Assembly: GCA_024709485.1 (NCBI GenBank) | Contig: JANJWO010000018.1 | Coordinates: 33,851 to 97,850 of the forward strand | Origin: Hydrogenophilaceae bacterium | GTDB taxonomy: Bacteria > Pseudomonadota > Gammaproteobacteria > Burkholderiales > Thiobacillaceae | Direction: 5' to 3' | Length of the DNA stretch: 64,000 nt | In this document: piece by piece, positions 40,823-50,432 of the stretch | Position numbering within the stretch: the stretch's first letter is position 1 | How the letters are laid out: the number at the start of each line of letters is the position of its first letter | Notes under the pieces: model-generated | Told to the model about the DNA's origin: nothing | Database searches by the model: none | What the model saw: only the letters and a program-made list of their open reading frames with translations | Made by a program: the position numbers and the translations under genes

Positions 40823-42216
40823 CAGGGCAACGCCCGGGCAAGGTCGGCGCGCGCCTCGGCCATGGTCACGCGCGCGCCCATGTCCTGCGCCAGGAAGGCC
40901 TGCATGGCCGGCTGCAGCCGGATGGCTTCATCGAGCACAGGGTCGGCGCCCGGCACATAGGCGCCCACGGCGATGAGATCGCGGCTGCGGCGGCAGCGCG
41001 AATACAGGTACTTGAAGCGGCGGATGCGCTCCAGTTCCTCCGCGCCGGTCAGATCCTGCAGCGTGCGGCTGATCGAGGATTCGATGTCGATGGCCGGATA
41101 CAGGCCGGCGTCGGCGAGGTCGCGGGTCAGCACGATGTGGCCGTCGAGGATCGAGCGCGCGGCGTCGGCAATCGGATCCTGCTGGTCGTCCTGCTCCATG
41201 AACACGGTGAAGAACGCGGTGATCGAGCCGCCGCCGCTTTTGGCATTGCCGGCGCGCTCGCACAGCTGCGGCAGCTTCGAGAACACCGAGGGCGGATAGC
41301 CCTTGGTCGCGGGCGGCTCGCCGATCGCCAGCGCCACCTCGCGCTGGGCCATGGCAAAGCGCGTGAGCGAATCCATGATGAGCAGCACATGCCTGCCCTG
41401 GTCGCGGAAATACTCGGCGACGGACATGGCATAGGCCGCGCCGTTCAGGCGCATCAGCGGCGGCGAATCGGCCGGCGCGGCGATCACCACGGCGCGCGCC
41501 ATGCCTTCGGCGCCGAGGTTGTTTTCGATGAAGTCCTTGACTTCGCGCCCGCGCTCGCCGATCAGCCCCACCACCACGACATCGGCATCGGTGTAGCGCG
41601 CCATCATGCCCAACAACAGGCTCTTGCCCACGCCGCTGCCGGCGAACAGGCCGAGGCGCTGGCCGCGCCCCACGGTGAGCAGCGCATTGATGGAGCGCAC
41701 GCCGACATCGAGCGGCTCGCGGATCGGCGCCCGCCCCAGCGGGTTGAGCGGGCGCGCGTACAGAGGCACGCGGCGCTCGGGCACCAGCGGCGCGAGGCTG
41801 TCGAGCGCGCGCCCGGCGCCGTCCAGCACCCGTCCCAGCAATTGCGGTCCGACGGCGACCTGGCGCACGCGATCCTGCACGCGGCGCTTGGGCGCGTAGC
41901 GCTGGCCCAGGCGCGGCGGCTGCGCGGCGAGCGGATTTTCCGGCACCACATGCGCGCCCGGCATCACCCCATAGACATCGGTGGCGGGCATGAGCAGCAG
42001 GCGCTCGCCGGAAAAGCCGACGACCTCGGCATCGACGCTGGGCCCGCCGGGCACCTGCACCAGACACTGGCTGCCGATGGGCAGGCGCAGTCCCACCGCC
42101 TCCATCACCAGCCCCGCGACGCGGGTGAGCCGCCCGCTCTCGCCCCAGGGCTGGGCAAAGCCCACCGCGCGCCGGCAATCGGCGAGATACTCGCGAAAGC
42201 GCACGGTGCGGTCCAT
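40822..42216 (-). CDS. fliI: Flagellum-specific ATP synthase FliI
   Basis: A 464-residue ATPase of the flagellar export apparatus. Walker [21 protein letters not shown], then [18 protein letters not shown], the Walker B strand [20 protein letters not shown], and the conserved [20 protein letters not shown] and [10 protein letters not shown]. The N-terminal beta-barrel starts at [11 protein letters not shown]. The frame is open far upstream through fliH as a GC-rich shadow; the ATG at 42216 overlaps the fliH stop and is the proper start. Active site intact. Confidence 0.95.
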   Translation of the reverse strand: MDRTVRFREYLADCRRAVGFAQPWGESGRLTRVAGLVMEAVGLRLPIGSQCLVQVPGGPSVDAEVVGFSGERLLLMPATDVYGVMPGAHVVPENPLAAQPPRLGQRYAPKRRVQDRVRQVAVGPQLLGRVLDGAGRALDSLAPLVPERRVPLYARPLNPLGRAPIREPLDVGVRSINALLTVGRGQRLGLFAGSGVGKSLLLGMMARYTDADVVVVGLIGERGREVKDFIENNLGAEGMARAVVIAAPADSPPLMRLNGAAYAMSVAEYFRDQGRHVLLIMDSLTRFAMAQREVALAIGEPPATKGYPPSVFSKLPQLCERAGNAKSGGGSITAFFTVFMEQDDQQDPIADAARSILDGHIVLTRDLADAGLYPAIDIESSISRTLQDLTGAEELERIRRFKYLYSRCRRSRDLIAVGAYVPGADPVLDEAIRLQPAMQAFLAQDMGARVTMAEARADLARALP

Positions 42217-42809
42217 CACTCGATCCAGCTTTTGTTGGCGCCCAGCACGGAAACGACCTGGCGCCAGCGCGTCTGCAGGCTGGCGTCGAGATCGCCCTGC
42301 GCGGTTTCGATGAGGCAGCCGCCGCGCAGCATGCGCGCATCCTCGACGATGCGCAGGCGGCTTTTGTCGAGCAGCTCGTTGAGAATGGGGCGCACCAGCT
42401 TCGCGTCCTCCGGGTTCAGCAGCAGCCGCGCCTCGCGCGTGCTTTCGGCCATCTGCCGCAGCGCCAGCTTGACCACGTCGAGGATGCGCTCCGGGCGCGC
42501 GGCGAGTTCGCCGGCAATCACCTGCCTGGACACGTCCAGGGCAAGGTCGAGCACTTCGTCGGCAAGCCGGAAGTCCAGCGAGTCGAGCGCGCCGCCGAGG
42601 CTCTCCGCAAGCTGCCGCAAGCGCCGCACCTCTTCCTCCATTTCGTTGCGCCCCTGCGCCTGGCCGGCCTCGAAGCCCTGCTTGCGCGCCTCCTCGAAGA
42701 TCTGCCTGGCGCGTTGCTGCAACTCGGCTTCGCGATCGGGCTCCGGCGCGCTTTCCAGGCCTTCCCAGCGTTCGAACGCGCTGCGCGTGTCGGGGGCTTC
42801 TTCGCTCAT
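42216..42809 (-). CDS. fliH: Flagellar assembly protein FliH
   Basis: A 197-residue stator of the FliI ATPase. N-terminal acidic and coiled region ([20 protein letters not shown] with the FliH-type [13 protein letters not shown]), then a C-terminal domain ([49 protein letters not shown]). The RGGC-x-IET-x-x-G-x-(I/L)DA motif is typical. ATG at 42809 overlaps the fliG TGA. Confidence 0.92.
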   Translation of the reverse strand: MSEEAPDTRSAFERWEGLESAPEPDREAELQQRARQIFEEARKQGFEAGQAQGRNEMEEEVRRLRQLAESLGGALDSLDFRLADEVLDLALDVSRQVIAGELAARPERILDVVKLALRQMAESTREARLLLNPEDAKLVRPILNELLDKSRLRIVEDARMLRGGCLIETAQGDLDASLQTRWRQVVSVLGANKSWIE

Positions 42810-43777
42810 GATTCGAGTCCTGCCTTCTCCAGTTCCAGCCGGCCCTGCGCGGCCATTTCCCGCAGCAGCCGCAGGGCTTCGGACTGCGCGGATTCGATGT
42901 CGGCCACACGCGCCGCGCCCAGGGTGTCGAGGTCGTCGCGCAGGCGGCGCGCCGCCGATTGCGGCATGCGCGCGAGCAAGGCTTGCACCATGTCGGGATC
43001 GGCGCCCTTCAAGGCCAGCAACAGGGTATGCCCCGGCACCATCTTGAAAAAGCGGGTGCGCGACGCTCCGGACAGGCGGGCGAGGTCGTCGAGCCCGAGC
43101 CGTTGCGCCTTGAGCTGTTCCAGCAAGGCCGGCGAATGCTGCGCGAGTCCGGATTCGATCTCCTCGCGCGCCGCCGGCGAGACGCGCGCCAGCAGGTCCG
43201 CCGCGAGACTGGCGCCTTCCCGCTCCGCCTGCTGTTCCTGCGCATGGCGCGCAAGCCATTCCTCCAGCTCGCGCAGGGCCGAGGCGGGCGCGCCCTGCCA
43301 TTCGGCCAATCGCCGCACCGCCTCCTCGCGCTGCGCGTCGGGAAGCCATTCCAGGGTGGCGGCGGCCTGCGGGCGGTCGAGTTGCGCGAGCACGGCGGCG
43401 ATCAGTTGCGGATGCTCGTCCTTCAGCAGCGCGGCGACTTCCGCCGGCTCCTTGTAGGCCAGCTGCCGGACGTTGCTGCCGGCGCCGGTGATGCGCGCGA
43501 GCAGCATGCGCGCGCGCTCCTCGCCCAGCGCGCGGGTCAGGACGGCGTCCAGGAACTGATCGGCATCCGCGCCGATGCCGGTCTGGCGCGACGCCTCCGC
43601 TTCGTATTCGTCGATGACGGCCTCCACCCGCTCGCGCGGCAAGGCGCCCAGTTCGCGCATGGCGCGCCCCAGTTCGGCGACCTCATAGGGCGACAGGAAG
43701 CGCAGCACCTGCGCCGCCGCATCCTCGCCCAGCGCCAGCAACAGCGCGGCCGCCTTTTCCAGGCCGGCGCGGTTCAT
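42806..43777 (-). CDS. fliG: Flagellar motor switch protein FliG
   Basis: A 323-residue C-ring protein (standard about 330). The N-terminal domain starts [20 protein letters not shown] and includes [14 protein letters not shown]; the middle domain shows [20 protein letters not shown] (EHPQ motif); the C-terminal torque domain includes the charged [20 protein letters not shown]. It binds FliF and the stator and reverses rotation through FliM. FliM itself is not seen in the window. Confidence 0.94.
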   Translation of the reverse strand: MNRAGLEKAAALLLALGEDAAAQVLRFLSPYEVAELGRAMRELGALPRERVEAVIDEYEAEASRQTGIGADADQFLDAVLTRALGEERARMLLARITGAGSNVRQLAYKEPAEVAALLKDEHPQLIAAVLAQLDRPQAAATLEWLPDAQREEAVRRLAEWQGAPASALRELEEWLARHAQEQQAEREGASLAADLLARVSPAAREEIESGLAQHSPALLEQLKAQRLGLDDLARLSGASRTRFFKMVPGHTLLLALKGADPDMVQALLARMPQSAARRLRDDLDTLGAARVADIESAQSEALRLLREMAAQGRLELEKAGLES

Positions 43778-43793
43778 GCCCTGCGCCCCGCGT

Positions 43794-45185
43794 TCACGCG
43801 CTTTGCATCCATGTCTTCACCACGCTGGCCGTGACCCGCGGATCGGTGAGCACGCGCTGGCGCAGGCTGTCGAGACGCGCATCGAAGCGTTCGCCGGCCT
43901 GGTGCGGCGCCGGTTCCGCGCGCGCCGCCTCTTCCGCGCGCAGGCGGCGCCGGCGCGCGCGCACGGATAGCGCCAGCAGGAACAGCAGCAGGGCGAGCAC
44001 GAGCCCGGCATAGACGGGCAGCAGGCTGTCATTGAACAGCGCGGCCCCCGGCTGCGCCGGCGCGGCGGCGGGGAGCTTGTGCAATGGCCTGGGCGCGGGC
44101 GCGGCGTAAGGTTTTTCCGCGGCCAAAAACGGCAGCATGATCACCTGCAGGCTGTCGCCGCGGGCGCTGTCGAAGCCGACGGCCTGTCTTGCCAATACCG
44201 CCAGGCGGTCGAGTTCCCCCGCTTCCGGCGCGGCGCGCTCGTCCACCACGATCAGGCTGGACACCTGCTCCAGGCTGCCGCGCGGCGCGCGCACGTGGCG
44301 CACGCTGCGGTCGATTGCGCCGGCCGCCGCGCCGACGCGGCGCGAGCTTTCGATGGTTTCGTCGCTTTCGCGGAAATCGACCTTGGCGGTGACCTGCACC
44401 CTGAACGCCGTGTCGCCGAGCACCGGCGCCAGCACGCGCATGATTCTGCCGGCGAGGTCGTTTTCCAGGCGGCGCGCGTATTCCATCTGATCGGGGCTGA
44501 GACCGCGATAGGCCCCGGCGAGGCCGGCGGCCAGCAGCGCGCCGCTCTGGTCGACCACGCTGACCTGGCCGGGATTCAGGCCGGGCACGCCGCCCGCGAC
44601 GATCTGGCGCAGCGCCTCGACACGCTCCTCGGTGAGCCGCGCGCCCGGCTTCAGCGCCACCAGCACCGATGCGGCCGGCGGGATTTGCTCGCGCAGGAAG
44701 GCCGACTGCCTGGGAATCGCGAGATGCACGCGCGCGGCTTCGATCGCTTCGAGGCTTTCCACCGAATGCGCGAGCTGCGCTTCCAGTGCGCGCTGGTAGC
44801 CGACCCGCTCCTGGAAGGGGGAAACGCCGAAGCGCGGCCCCGCATTCTCGTCGGCGGGCTTGTCGCCCCTGGGCAACCCCTGGGCCGCGAGCTTGTAGCG
44901 CGCGACATGCAGCTGCTCGGCCGGCACCTGGATCGAGCCGTCCGCTTCCGTCAGCCGGTAGGGGATGTTGAGCCGCTCCAGCGCCTCGACCACCTCGCCG
45001 CCGTCGCGGTCGGACAGCTCCGAGAACAGCACGCGGTATTCGCGCGGCGCCTGGGTCTCCGCCCAGAAAAAAGCGGCCGGCAGGGCCAGCAGCAGCAGAA
45101 TGACCACCCCCCACACCAGCTTTCTGACAGGGCTGGCCGCGGCATAGGCATCGCGCAATGCGGTAAAGGTCAGTCCGTCGGCCAT
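43794..45185 (-). CDS. fliF: Flagellar MS-ring protein FliF (short form)
   Basis: A 463-residue protein; FliF is usually 520-580. Two membrane helices (WGVVILLLLALPAAFFWAET near 25 and GLVLALLLFLLALSVRARR near 400) bracket the ring-building motifs (YRVLFSELSDRDGGEVVEAL, PFQERVGYQRALEAQLAHSV, ARVHLAIP, VDFRESDETIESS). The C-terminal FliG-binding tail is there (VLTDPRVTASVVKTWMQSA), so the shortening is in the periplasmic linker. ATG at 45185; a GGAGGAG lies 21 bases upstream, farther than usual. First gene of the cluster. Confidence 0.92.
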   Translation of the reverse strand: MADGLTFTALRDAYAAASPVRKLVWGVVILLLLALPAAFFWAETQAPREYRVLFSELSDRDGGEVVEALERLNIPYRLTEADGSIQVPAEQLHVARYKLAAQGLPRGDKPADENAGPRFGVSPFQERVGYQRALEAQLAHSVESLEAIEAARVHLAIPRQSAFLREQIPPAASVLVALKPGARLTEERVEALRQIVAGGVPGLNPGQVSVVDQSGALLAAGLAGAYRGLSPDQMEYARRLENDLAGRIMRVLAPVLGDTAFRVQVTAKVDFRESDETIESSRRVGAAAGAIDRSVRHVRAPRGSLEQVSSLIVVDERAAPEAGELDRLAVLARQAVGFDSARGDSLQVIMLPFLAAEKPYAAPAPRPLHKLPAAAPAQPGAALFNDSLLPVYAGLVLALLLFLLALSVRARRRRLRAEEAARAEPAPHQAGERFDARLDSLRQRVLTDPRVTASVVKTWMQSA

Positions 45186-45273
45186 CGCGTGGGCACTTTT
45201 ATCGTCTCCTCCATCGTCCCGGCGACAGCCCTCATGCCTGCCGCGCGGACATCATGGGCCGATTATATCCGGC

Positions 45274-45726
45274 TCACAGCAGCTCGGGGGCGATCACCGC
45301 GCGCAGCACGACTTCGTTGCCGCCTCCCCGCTCGCGACGGGAAAACCACCACACGCCGCCCTTCCTGAGCGAGAGCGAACCACGCGCGCCGAGCAGTTGC
45401 GCGGCCACCGCGCCCAGGTCCGGCTGATGGCCGGCGATCAGCACGCATTCGCCATTGCCGCCCGGCCAGCCGGCGGAACTCAAAATATCCTGGACGCTGG
45501 CGCCGGGGGCAAGCTGGGACAGGGTTTCGAAGCCGCGGCCCAGGGCCTGCGCGGTCTGCTGCGCGCGCGCCGCCGGGCTCGCCAGCACGCGGCATTCCTC
45601 CGGCAGGCGCGTATTCAGCCAGGCAGCCATTTTCGCCGCCTGCTTGCGGCCCCTGGGGGTCAGTTCGCGCGCCAGGTCGTCGAGTCCGTCCTCGGCCTCG
45701 GCGTGGCGCCACAGGATCAATTCCAT
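45274..45726 (-). CDS. sixA: Phosphohistidine phosphatase SixA
   Basis: A 150-residue histidine-phosphatase-fold protein. The phosphate-accepting RHAEA motif is at residues 7-11, LTPRGRKQAAKMAAWL follows, and the second catalytic histidine is in LIAGHQPDLGAVAAQL. SixA removes phosphate from histidine kinases such as those of the PTS(Ntr). Adjacent to the CYTH-CHAD and ppk1 genes, it belongs to a phosphate-chemistry neighbourhood. Length and motifs are normal. Confidence 0.92.
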   Translation of the reverse strand: MELILWRHAEAEDGLDDLARELTPRGRKQAAKMAAWLNTRLPEECRVLASPAARAQQTAQALGRGFETLSQLAPGASVQDILSSAGWPGGNGECVLIAGHQPDLGAVAAQLLGARGSLSLRKGGVWWFSRRERGGGNEVVLRAVIAPELL

Positions 45727-45752
45727 GTTCGCTCCTTGTCGCTGTTTTGCCC

Positions 45753-45841
45753 AGCGCCGTTGCGGCGCCAGCTTTCTTCTTCAAACTCAGCGCCGCGGCG
45801 GCGCCAGTTCCTTTCTTCAACTCACCGCCACGGCGGTGCCA
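45753..45841 (+). repeat. Three tandem ~36-bp repeats containing GCGCCG...CGGCGC hairpins
   Basis: Units begin at 45753, 45789 and 45824. Each starts (A)GCGCCGnnGCGGCGCCAG or a close variant; the first two continue into a pyrimidine tract ending TTCAAACTC or TTCAACTC. The first two are 36 and 35 bases; the third is diverged (ACCGCCACGGCGGTGCCAGG) and runs into the 3' end of the CYTH-CHAD gene. Each GCGCCG/CGGCGC pair can form a hairpin. Confidence 0.7.
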
Positions 45842-47297
45842 GGCGGGAAAACTTTTCCAGCGTGCCGCCGATCTCGGCAACGCGGTCGCGCATGCGCGCC
45901 TCGAGGGCGCCGGCAAGCCGCGCCGCCGCGGCATCCAGGCGGCCGTCCCGATTCAGGCGGGCAAGCAGGTCCCGGGCCGTGGCGGCATCGCCGAATGCCC
46001 CCAGTTCGTCCTGCAGCGCGGCGAAGCAGGCGGCGAACTTGCTGTGCCCGCCGAACAGCGCGCCGAGATAATCCAGCGCGTAGCGCATGCGTTTGACGCG
46101 GATGCGCAGGGCATGGCGCTGCGCCGGGGTTTGTTCGGCAAAGCCTTCAGCCGCGGCGAGCACGGCGGCATGCAGGCGCGCGAGCCTGCCCGTTGCCAGC
46201 TTCATCAGCGCGGGCTTGCCGGGCGAGGCCTCGGGCCGGCCGAGCCAGCGATGCAGCGCGATGAGGTCGGCGCCGCTCGGCGCGCGCCGCGCCGCCGCCA
46301 GCGCCGTCAGGCGCGCCTTGCGCCGGGCGGCCTGCGCGCGCCGCCACAGCAGGCGTTTCGTTTCGGCCGTCAGGTCCGCGGACAAGGCCGGCAAGGTCTC
46401 GAGCGCGAACACGTCCCAGTCGCGCGCTTCCCCCAGCGCGCGCGCCAGTTCGGCAAGACGGGCCAGCTCGTCGGCCGGGGGCGCGCACGCCTGCTTGAAC
46501 AGGCTGGCCGCCGAGCGCAGGCGGCGCAGCGCGACGCGCGCCTGGTGCAGGTATTCCGGATCCTCGTCCAGCAAGAGGCCGGGCAGGTTGGCCTGCAACT
46601 GGGCCAGGCAGGCGCGCAGAATTTCCGCGAAGGCGGCACAGGCCGGCATGTGCCTGTCGAGCCGGGGCAGCGCCGCGCCCGCCGGTTTGTTCGGCATCCC
46701 GGCCGCGAGCCGCGCGCCGCGCTCAGCCTTGCTGGCGTCGAAGGGCACCAGCAGGATCTGCTGCGCCAAGGTCTGCGCCAGGGCGTACAGCGCCTCCGCC
46801 TTGCCGGCCTTGAGCTCCAGCTCGACCTCGCACAGCGGCTCGGATCGCTTGCCGGACACGATCTCGCCACTATCGAGCGCCAGTTCCACGCGGCTGCCGT
46901 CGGGCGTGCGCAGATTCCAGGCCGTGCGCAGGAAACGGGTTTCATACGCCGGAACCAGCCGGGCGCGCCATTTTTTCCTGACCAGACCGTCCACGGTTTC
47001 GGCCGGCAGGCGCGAGAAATCCGGCTGCGGCCCGGCCACGGCGGTTTCCAGCTCGAGCCTGTGCGACAGCCCGCCGCCTTTCTCGCCCTCGGTCTTCAGG
47101 GTCTGCACCCAGCGCCCGCCGACCCGGCGCACGCGCAGGGCGATGCCGTGGCTGGCGAGCTTGAAATCGGGGGTGTCGAAGTAAATGGTGCGCAGCCGTT
47201 CGGCGTGCGGCCGCGCACGCGCGAGCCTGGGCAGCGCGCGGAATGCCTCGATGTCGCCGGGATGCAGCCAGAGCTTGAGCTCGGTTTCGGATGACAC
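45822..47297 (-). CDS. CYTH-CHAD domain protein (triphosphatase / polyphosphate-binding)
   Basis: A 491-residue two-domain protein. The CYTH domain (residues 1-200) begins ETELKLWLHPGDIEAFRAL with the family ExExK pattern and continues LRTIYFDTPDFKLASHGIAL, RVQ..TLKTEG, and ELELKAGKAEALYALAQ. The CHAD domain (about 220-490) has EYLHQARVALRRLRSAASLF and RHALRIRVKRMRYALDYLG, the paired-helix basic surfaces that bind polyphosphate. It hydrolyses inorganic triphosphate in relatives. Lying next to ppk1 and near ppx, it fits polyphosphate metabolism. Divergent from ppk1. Confidence 0.92.
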   Translation of the reverse strand: MSSETELKLWLHPGDIEAFRALPRLARARPHAERLRTIYFDTPDFKLASHGIALRVRRVGGRWVQTLKTEGEKGGGLSHRLELETAVAGPQPDFSRLPAETVDGLVRKKWRARLVPAYETRFLRTAWNLRTPDGSRVELALDSGEIVSGKRSEPLCEVELELKAGKAEALYALAQTLAQQILLVPFDASKAERGARLAAGMPNKPAGAALPRLDRHMPACAAFAEILRACLAQLQANLPGLLLDEDPEYLHQARVALRRLRSAASLFKQACAPPADELARLAELARALGEARDWDVFALETLPALSADLTAETKRLLWRRAQAARRKARLTALAAARRAPSGADLIALHRWLGRPEASPGKPALMKLATGRLARLHAAVLAAAEGFAEQTPAQRHALRIRVKRMRYALDYLGALFGGHSKFAACFAALQDELGAFGDAATARDLLARLNRDGRLDAAAARLAGALEARMRDRVAEIGGTLEKFSRLAPPWR

Positions 47298-47388
47298 GAT
47301 TGTTACCGCCTGCGATAGATGGGTGGGGGCGCTTTTGCTAGCATCGACTCAATATAGTCATTCGATCGCCCGCAGCGCCGCACAGACC

Positions 47389-49452
47389 ATGACCCTACCC
47401 CTGCCGGAACAACTCATCAACCGCGAGCTGGGTATTCTCGAATTCCAGCGCCGCGTGCTGGCCCAGGCCGAGGACGAGGAGACGCCTCTGCTCGAACGTC
47501 TGCGCTTTCTGTGCATCGTGTCGAGCAACATGGACGAGTTCTTCGAGGTGCGCGTCGCCGGCTTGAAGGAGCAGATCAAGGCCGGCGTTGCCACGCCCTC
47601 GCCGGACGGCCTCACGCCGCGCCAGGCCTATGCCGAAGTCGAGCGCATGGCGCACGAGCTGGTGGCGCAGCAATACCAGCTGTTCAACCAGATCCTGCTG
47701 CCGGCGCTGGACGAGCGGGGTATCCGCTTCATCCGCCGCACGCAGTGGAACGAGGCGCAGACGGCGTGGATCCGCGATTATTTCTTCCGCGAGCTGATGC
47801 CGGTATTGACCCCGATCGGACTCGACCCCGCGCACCCCTTCCCGCGCGTGCTCAACAAGAGTCTCAACTTCGCCGTGGAGCTGAAGGGCAAGGACGCCTT
47901 CGGCCGCAATTCCGGCGCCGCCGTGGTGCAGGCGCCCAGGTCGCTGCCGAGGGTCATCCGCCTGCCGCAGAACATCGCCGGCTGCGAATACGGCTTCGTG
48001 TTCCTGTCCTCGGTGCTGCACGCGCATGTCGGCGAGCTGTTCGCGGGCATGACGGTGGAAGGCTGCTACCAGTTCCGCGTCACGCGCAATTCCGACCTGT
48101 TCGTCGACGACGAGGAAACCAAGAACCTGCGCCAGGCCCTGCAGGGCGAGCTGCCGCACCGCCACTTCGGCGCCGCGGTGCGGCTGGAAGTCGCCGACAA
48201 CTGCTCCGACACCATGGCGGACTTCCTGCTCGCGCAGTTCGAGCTCGACCGTTCCGACCTCTATCAGGTGCAGGGGCCCGTCAACCTGGTGCGCCTCATG
48301 CAGGTGCCGGACTGGGTGGAGCGCCCCGAACTGAAGTTCGCGCCCTTCACCCCCAGCCTGCCGGCGCGCATCGGCAAGGCCGCCAACATGTTCGAGCTGA
48401 TCGCCAGAGGCGACCTGCTGCTGCACCACCCGTTCGAGTCCTTCCAGCCGGTGATCGATTTCATCGAGCAGGCGGCCAGCGACCCGCAGGTGGTGGCCAT
48501 CCGCCAGACCGTCTACCGCACCGGCACCGACTCGCAGCTGATGAACGCGCTGATCCGCGCCGCGCAAAGCGGCAAGGAAGTGACGGTGGTGGTGGAGCTG
48601 CTGGCGCGCTTCGACGAGGAGGCCAACATCAACTGGGCGGCGCGCCTGGAGGAGGCCGGCGCGCACGTGGTGTACGGCGTGGTCGGGCACAAGACCCATG
48701 CCAAGATGGCGCTGGTGATCCGCCGCGAGGAAGGCGGGCTGCGCCGCTACGCGCACCTCGGCACCGGCAACTACCATGCGCGCACCGCGCGCCTGTACAC
48801 CGACTTCGGCCTGCTGACGGCGAACGAGGCCGTCACCGCCGACGTCAACCAGATCTTCACCCAGCTCACCGGGCTGGGCCGCGCCGGCCGGCTGCGCGCC
48901 CTGCTGCAGTCGCCCTTCACGCTGCATCCGGAGATCGTCGCCGCCATCGAGCGCGAAGCTGTCGCCGCCAAGGCCGGACAGCCGGCCGCGATCATCGCCA
49001 AGATGAACGCGCTGCTGGAGCCGCGCGTGATCGCCGCGCTGTACGAGGCCTCGCAGGCCGGCGTCGGGGTCGACCTCATCGTGCGCGGCGTGTGCGCGCT
49101 GCGCCCCGGGGTGCCGGGACTGTCGGACAACATCCGCGTGCGCTCGGTGGTCGGACGCTTCCTCGAACACTCGCGCATCTTCTATTTCCGGAACCTCGGC
49201 GACGAGCAGGTCTATTTGTCCAGCGCCGACTGGATGGACCGCAATTTCTTCCGCCGCATCGAGACCTGCTTCCCGGTGCTCGACCCGAAACTGAAAAAAC
49301 GCGTGATCCAGGAAGGCTTGAAGCCCTACCTGCGCGACAACCTGCAGGCCTGGGAAATGCAGGCGGACGGCAGCTTCCGCCGGCGCGGGAAGAAAAGCGC
49401 GAAGCCCTATTGCGCGCAGGCCGAACTGCTGGCGCTGCATTCGAAAAAATAA
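47389..49452 (+). CDS. ppk1: Polyphosphate kinase Ppk1
   Basis: A 687-residue enzyme forming polyphosphate from ATP. The N-domain starts INRELGILEFQRRVLAQAED and NMDEFFEVRVAGLKEQ. The first PLD-like catalytic half has the phosphorylated histidine in VVGHKTHAKMALVIRREEGG (about 435) with HLGTGNYHARTARLYTDFGL; the second half has IIAKMNALLEPRVI, FRNLGDEQVYLSSADWMDRN. ATG at 47389 (MTLPLPEQLINREL) is the natural start; the frame upstream is intergenic. It diverges from the CYTH-CHAD gene. Catalytic residues intact. Confidence 0.96.
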   Translation: MTLPLPEQLINRELGILEFQRRVLAQAEDEETPLLERLRFLCIVSSNMDEFFEVRVAGLKEQIKAGVATPSPDGLTPRQAYAEVERMAHELVAQQYQLFNQILLPALDERGIRFIRRTQWNEAQTAWIRDYFFRELMPVLTPIGLDPAHPFPRVLNKSLNFAVELKGKDAFGRNSGAAVVQAPRSLPRVIRLPQNIAGCEYGFVFLSSVLHAHVGELFAGMTVEGCYQFRVTRNSDLFVDDEETKNLRQALQGELPHRHFGAAVRLEVADNCSDTMADFLLAQFELDRSDLYQVQGPVNLVRLMQVPDWVERPELKFAPFTPSLPARIGKAANMFELIARGDLLLHHPFESFQPVIDFIEQAASDPQVVAIRQTVYRTGTDSQLMNALIRAAQSGKEVTVVVELLARFDEEANINWAARLEEAGAHVVYGVVGHKTHAKMALVIRREEGGLRRYAHLGTGNYHARTARLYTDFGLLTANEAVTADVNQIFTQLTGLGRAGRLRALLQSPFTLHPEIVAAIEREAVAAKAGQPAAIIAKMNALLEPRVIAALYEASQAGVGVDLIVRGVCALRPGVPGLSDNIRVRSVVGRFLEHSRIFYFRNLGDEQVYLSSADWMDRNFFRRIETCFPVLDPKLKKRVIQEGLKPYLRDNLQAWEMQADGSFRRRGKKSAKPYCAQAELLALHSKK

Positions 49453-49479
49453 GCTTCATCGCCGCGTCACGCCGCTGTC

Positions 49480-50412
49480 ATGCGGCTGTGGCTTCATGCG
49501 CACATGCTCAATCGTATGTTTGGCTTGTTGCGCACCCCGGGCGCCACCCTGATCTCCGTCCTCACGAGACGGGAAAGCGTTTCCTTCCGGGTTGCGAGCT
49601 TCGATGCCGCCGGCGACCCGCCGCCGGAACAAACCCGCCGTTACCGCGCGCTGTGGATATCCGACCTCCACCTCGGCACCTCCGGCTGCCAGGCCCATTA
49701 CCTGCTGGACTTCCTCAGGCACAACGATTCCGACACGCTCTACCTGGTCGGCGACATCATCGACGGCTGGCAGCTGCGCCGCGGCTGGTACTGGCCGCAG
49801 ACGCACAACGACGTGGTGCAGAAGATCCTGAGGAAGGCGCGCAAGGGCACGCGCGTGGTCTACGTGCCCGGCAACCACGACGAGATGGCGCGCCAGTTCG
49901 CCGGCCTCGCCTTCGGCGAGATCGAGGTGGCCGAGGACATCGTGCATGTCACCGCCGACGGCCGGAAACTGCTGGTGACCCACGGCGACCTGTTCGACGG
50001 CGTCATGCGGCACGCGCGCTGGCTGGCCTACGTCGGCGACTCGCTCTACACCCTGACCCTGGTGCTCAACCGCTGGTTCAACTGGGCGCGCGCGCACTTC
50101 GGCTATTCCTACTGGTCGCTGTCGCAGTACCTCAAGCACAAGGTGAAGAACGCGGTCAGTTTCATCACCGCCTTCGAGCGGGTGATGACCGAGGAAGCCC
50201 GGCGCCGCAACTGCGACGGCGTGGTCTGCGGCCACATCCACAAGCCCGAGATCCGCATGATGGACGAAATCCTCTACTGCAACGACGGCGACTGGGTGGA
50301 AAGCCTGTCGGCGCTGGCGGAAACCTTCGACGGCGAGCTGCAGATCATCCATTGGACGCAGCGCCTCGACAGCCCGGCAAAAAAGCGGCGCGGCGCCGTC
50401 ACCGTCGACTAA
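49480..50412 (+). CDS. LpxH-like metallophosphoesterase
   Basis: A 310-residue dinuclear metal phosphoesterase. The motifs SDLHLGTSG (61-69), VGDIIDGWQL, VPGNHDEMARQF, LVTHGDLFDG and GHIHKPEIRMM give the five metal-binding blocks of the LpxH / COG2908 group. In LpxH the enzyme cleaves UDP-2,3-diacylglucosamine for lipid A; this longer protein with about 55 extra N-terminal residues may act on a related UDP-sugar lipid. The start is not certain (ATG at 49480, 49504 and 49513 are in frame). It runs into a GT4 glycosyltransferase 20 bases downstream, a hint of a glycolipid pathway. Confidence 0.85.
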   Translation: MRLWLHAHMLNRMFGLLRTPGATLISVLTRRESVSFRVASFDAAGDPPPEQTRRYRALWISDLHLGTSGCQAHYLLDFLRHNDSDTLYLVGDIIDGWQLRRGWYWPQTHNDVVQKILRKARKGTRVVYVPGNHDEMARQFAGLAFGEIEVAEDIVHVTADGRKLLVTHGDLFDGVMRHARWLAYVGDSLYTLTLVLNRWFNWARAHFGYSYWSLSQYLKHKVKNAVSFITAFERVMTEEARRRNCDGVVCGHIHKPEIRMMDEILYCNDGDWVESLSALAETFDGELQIIHWTQRLDSPAKKRRGAVTVD

Positions 50413-50432
50413 GTCCGCGAAAGGAGCAAGCC

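Noticed and set aside
45753..45841. A CRISPR array
   Set aside because: Units are directly adjacent without unique spacers, are GC hairpins, and no cas genes are nearby.
47395..49440. A 681-codon leftward frame opposite ppk1
   Set aside because: Antisense shadow of a well-conserved enzyme gene; no motif of its own.
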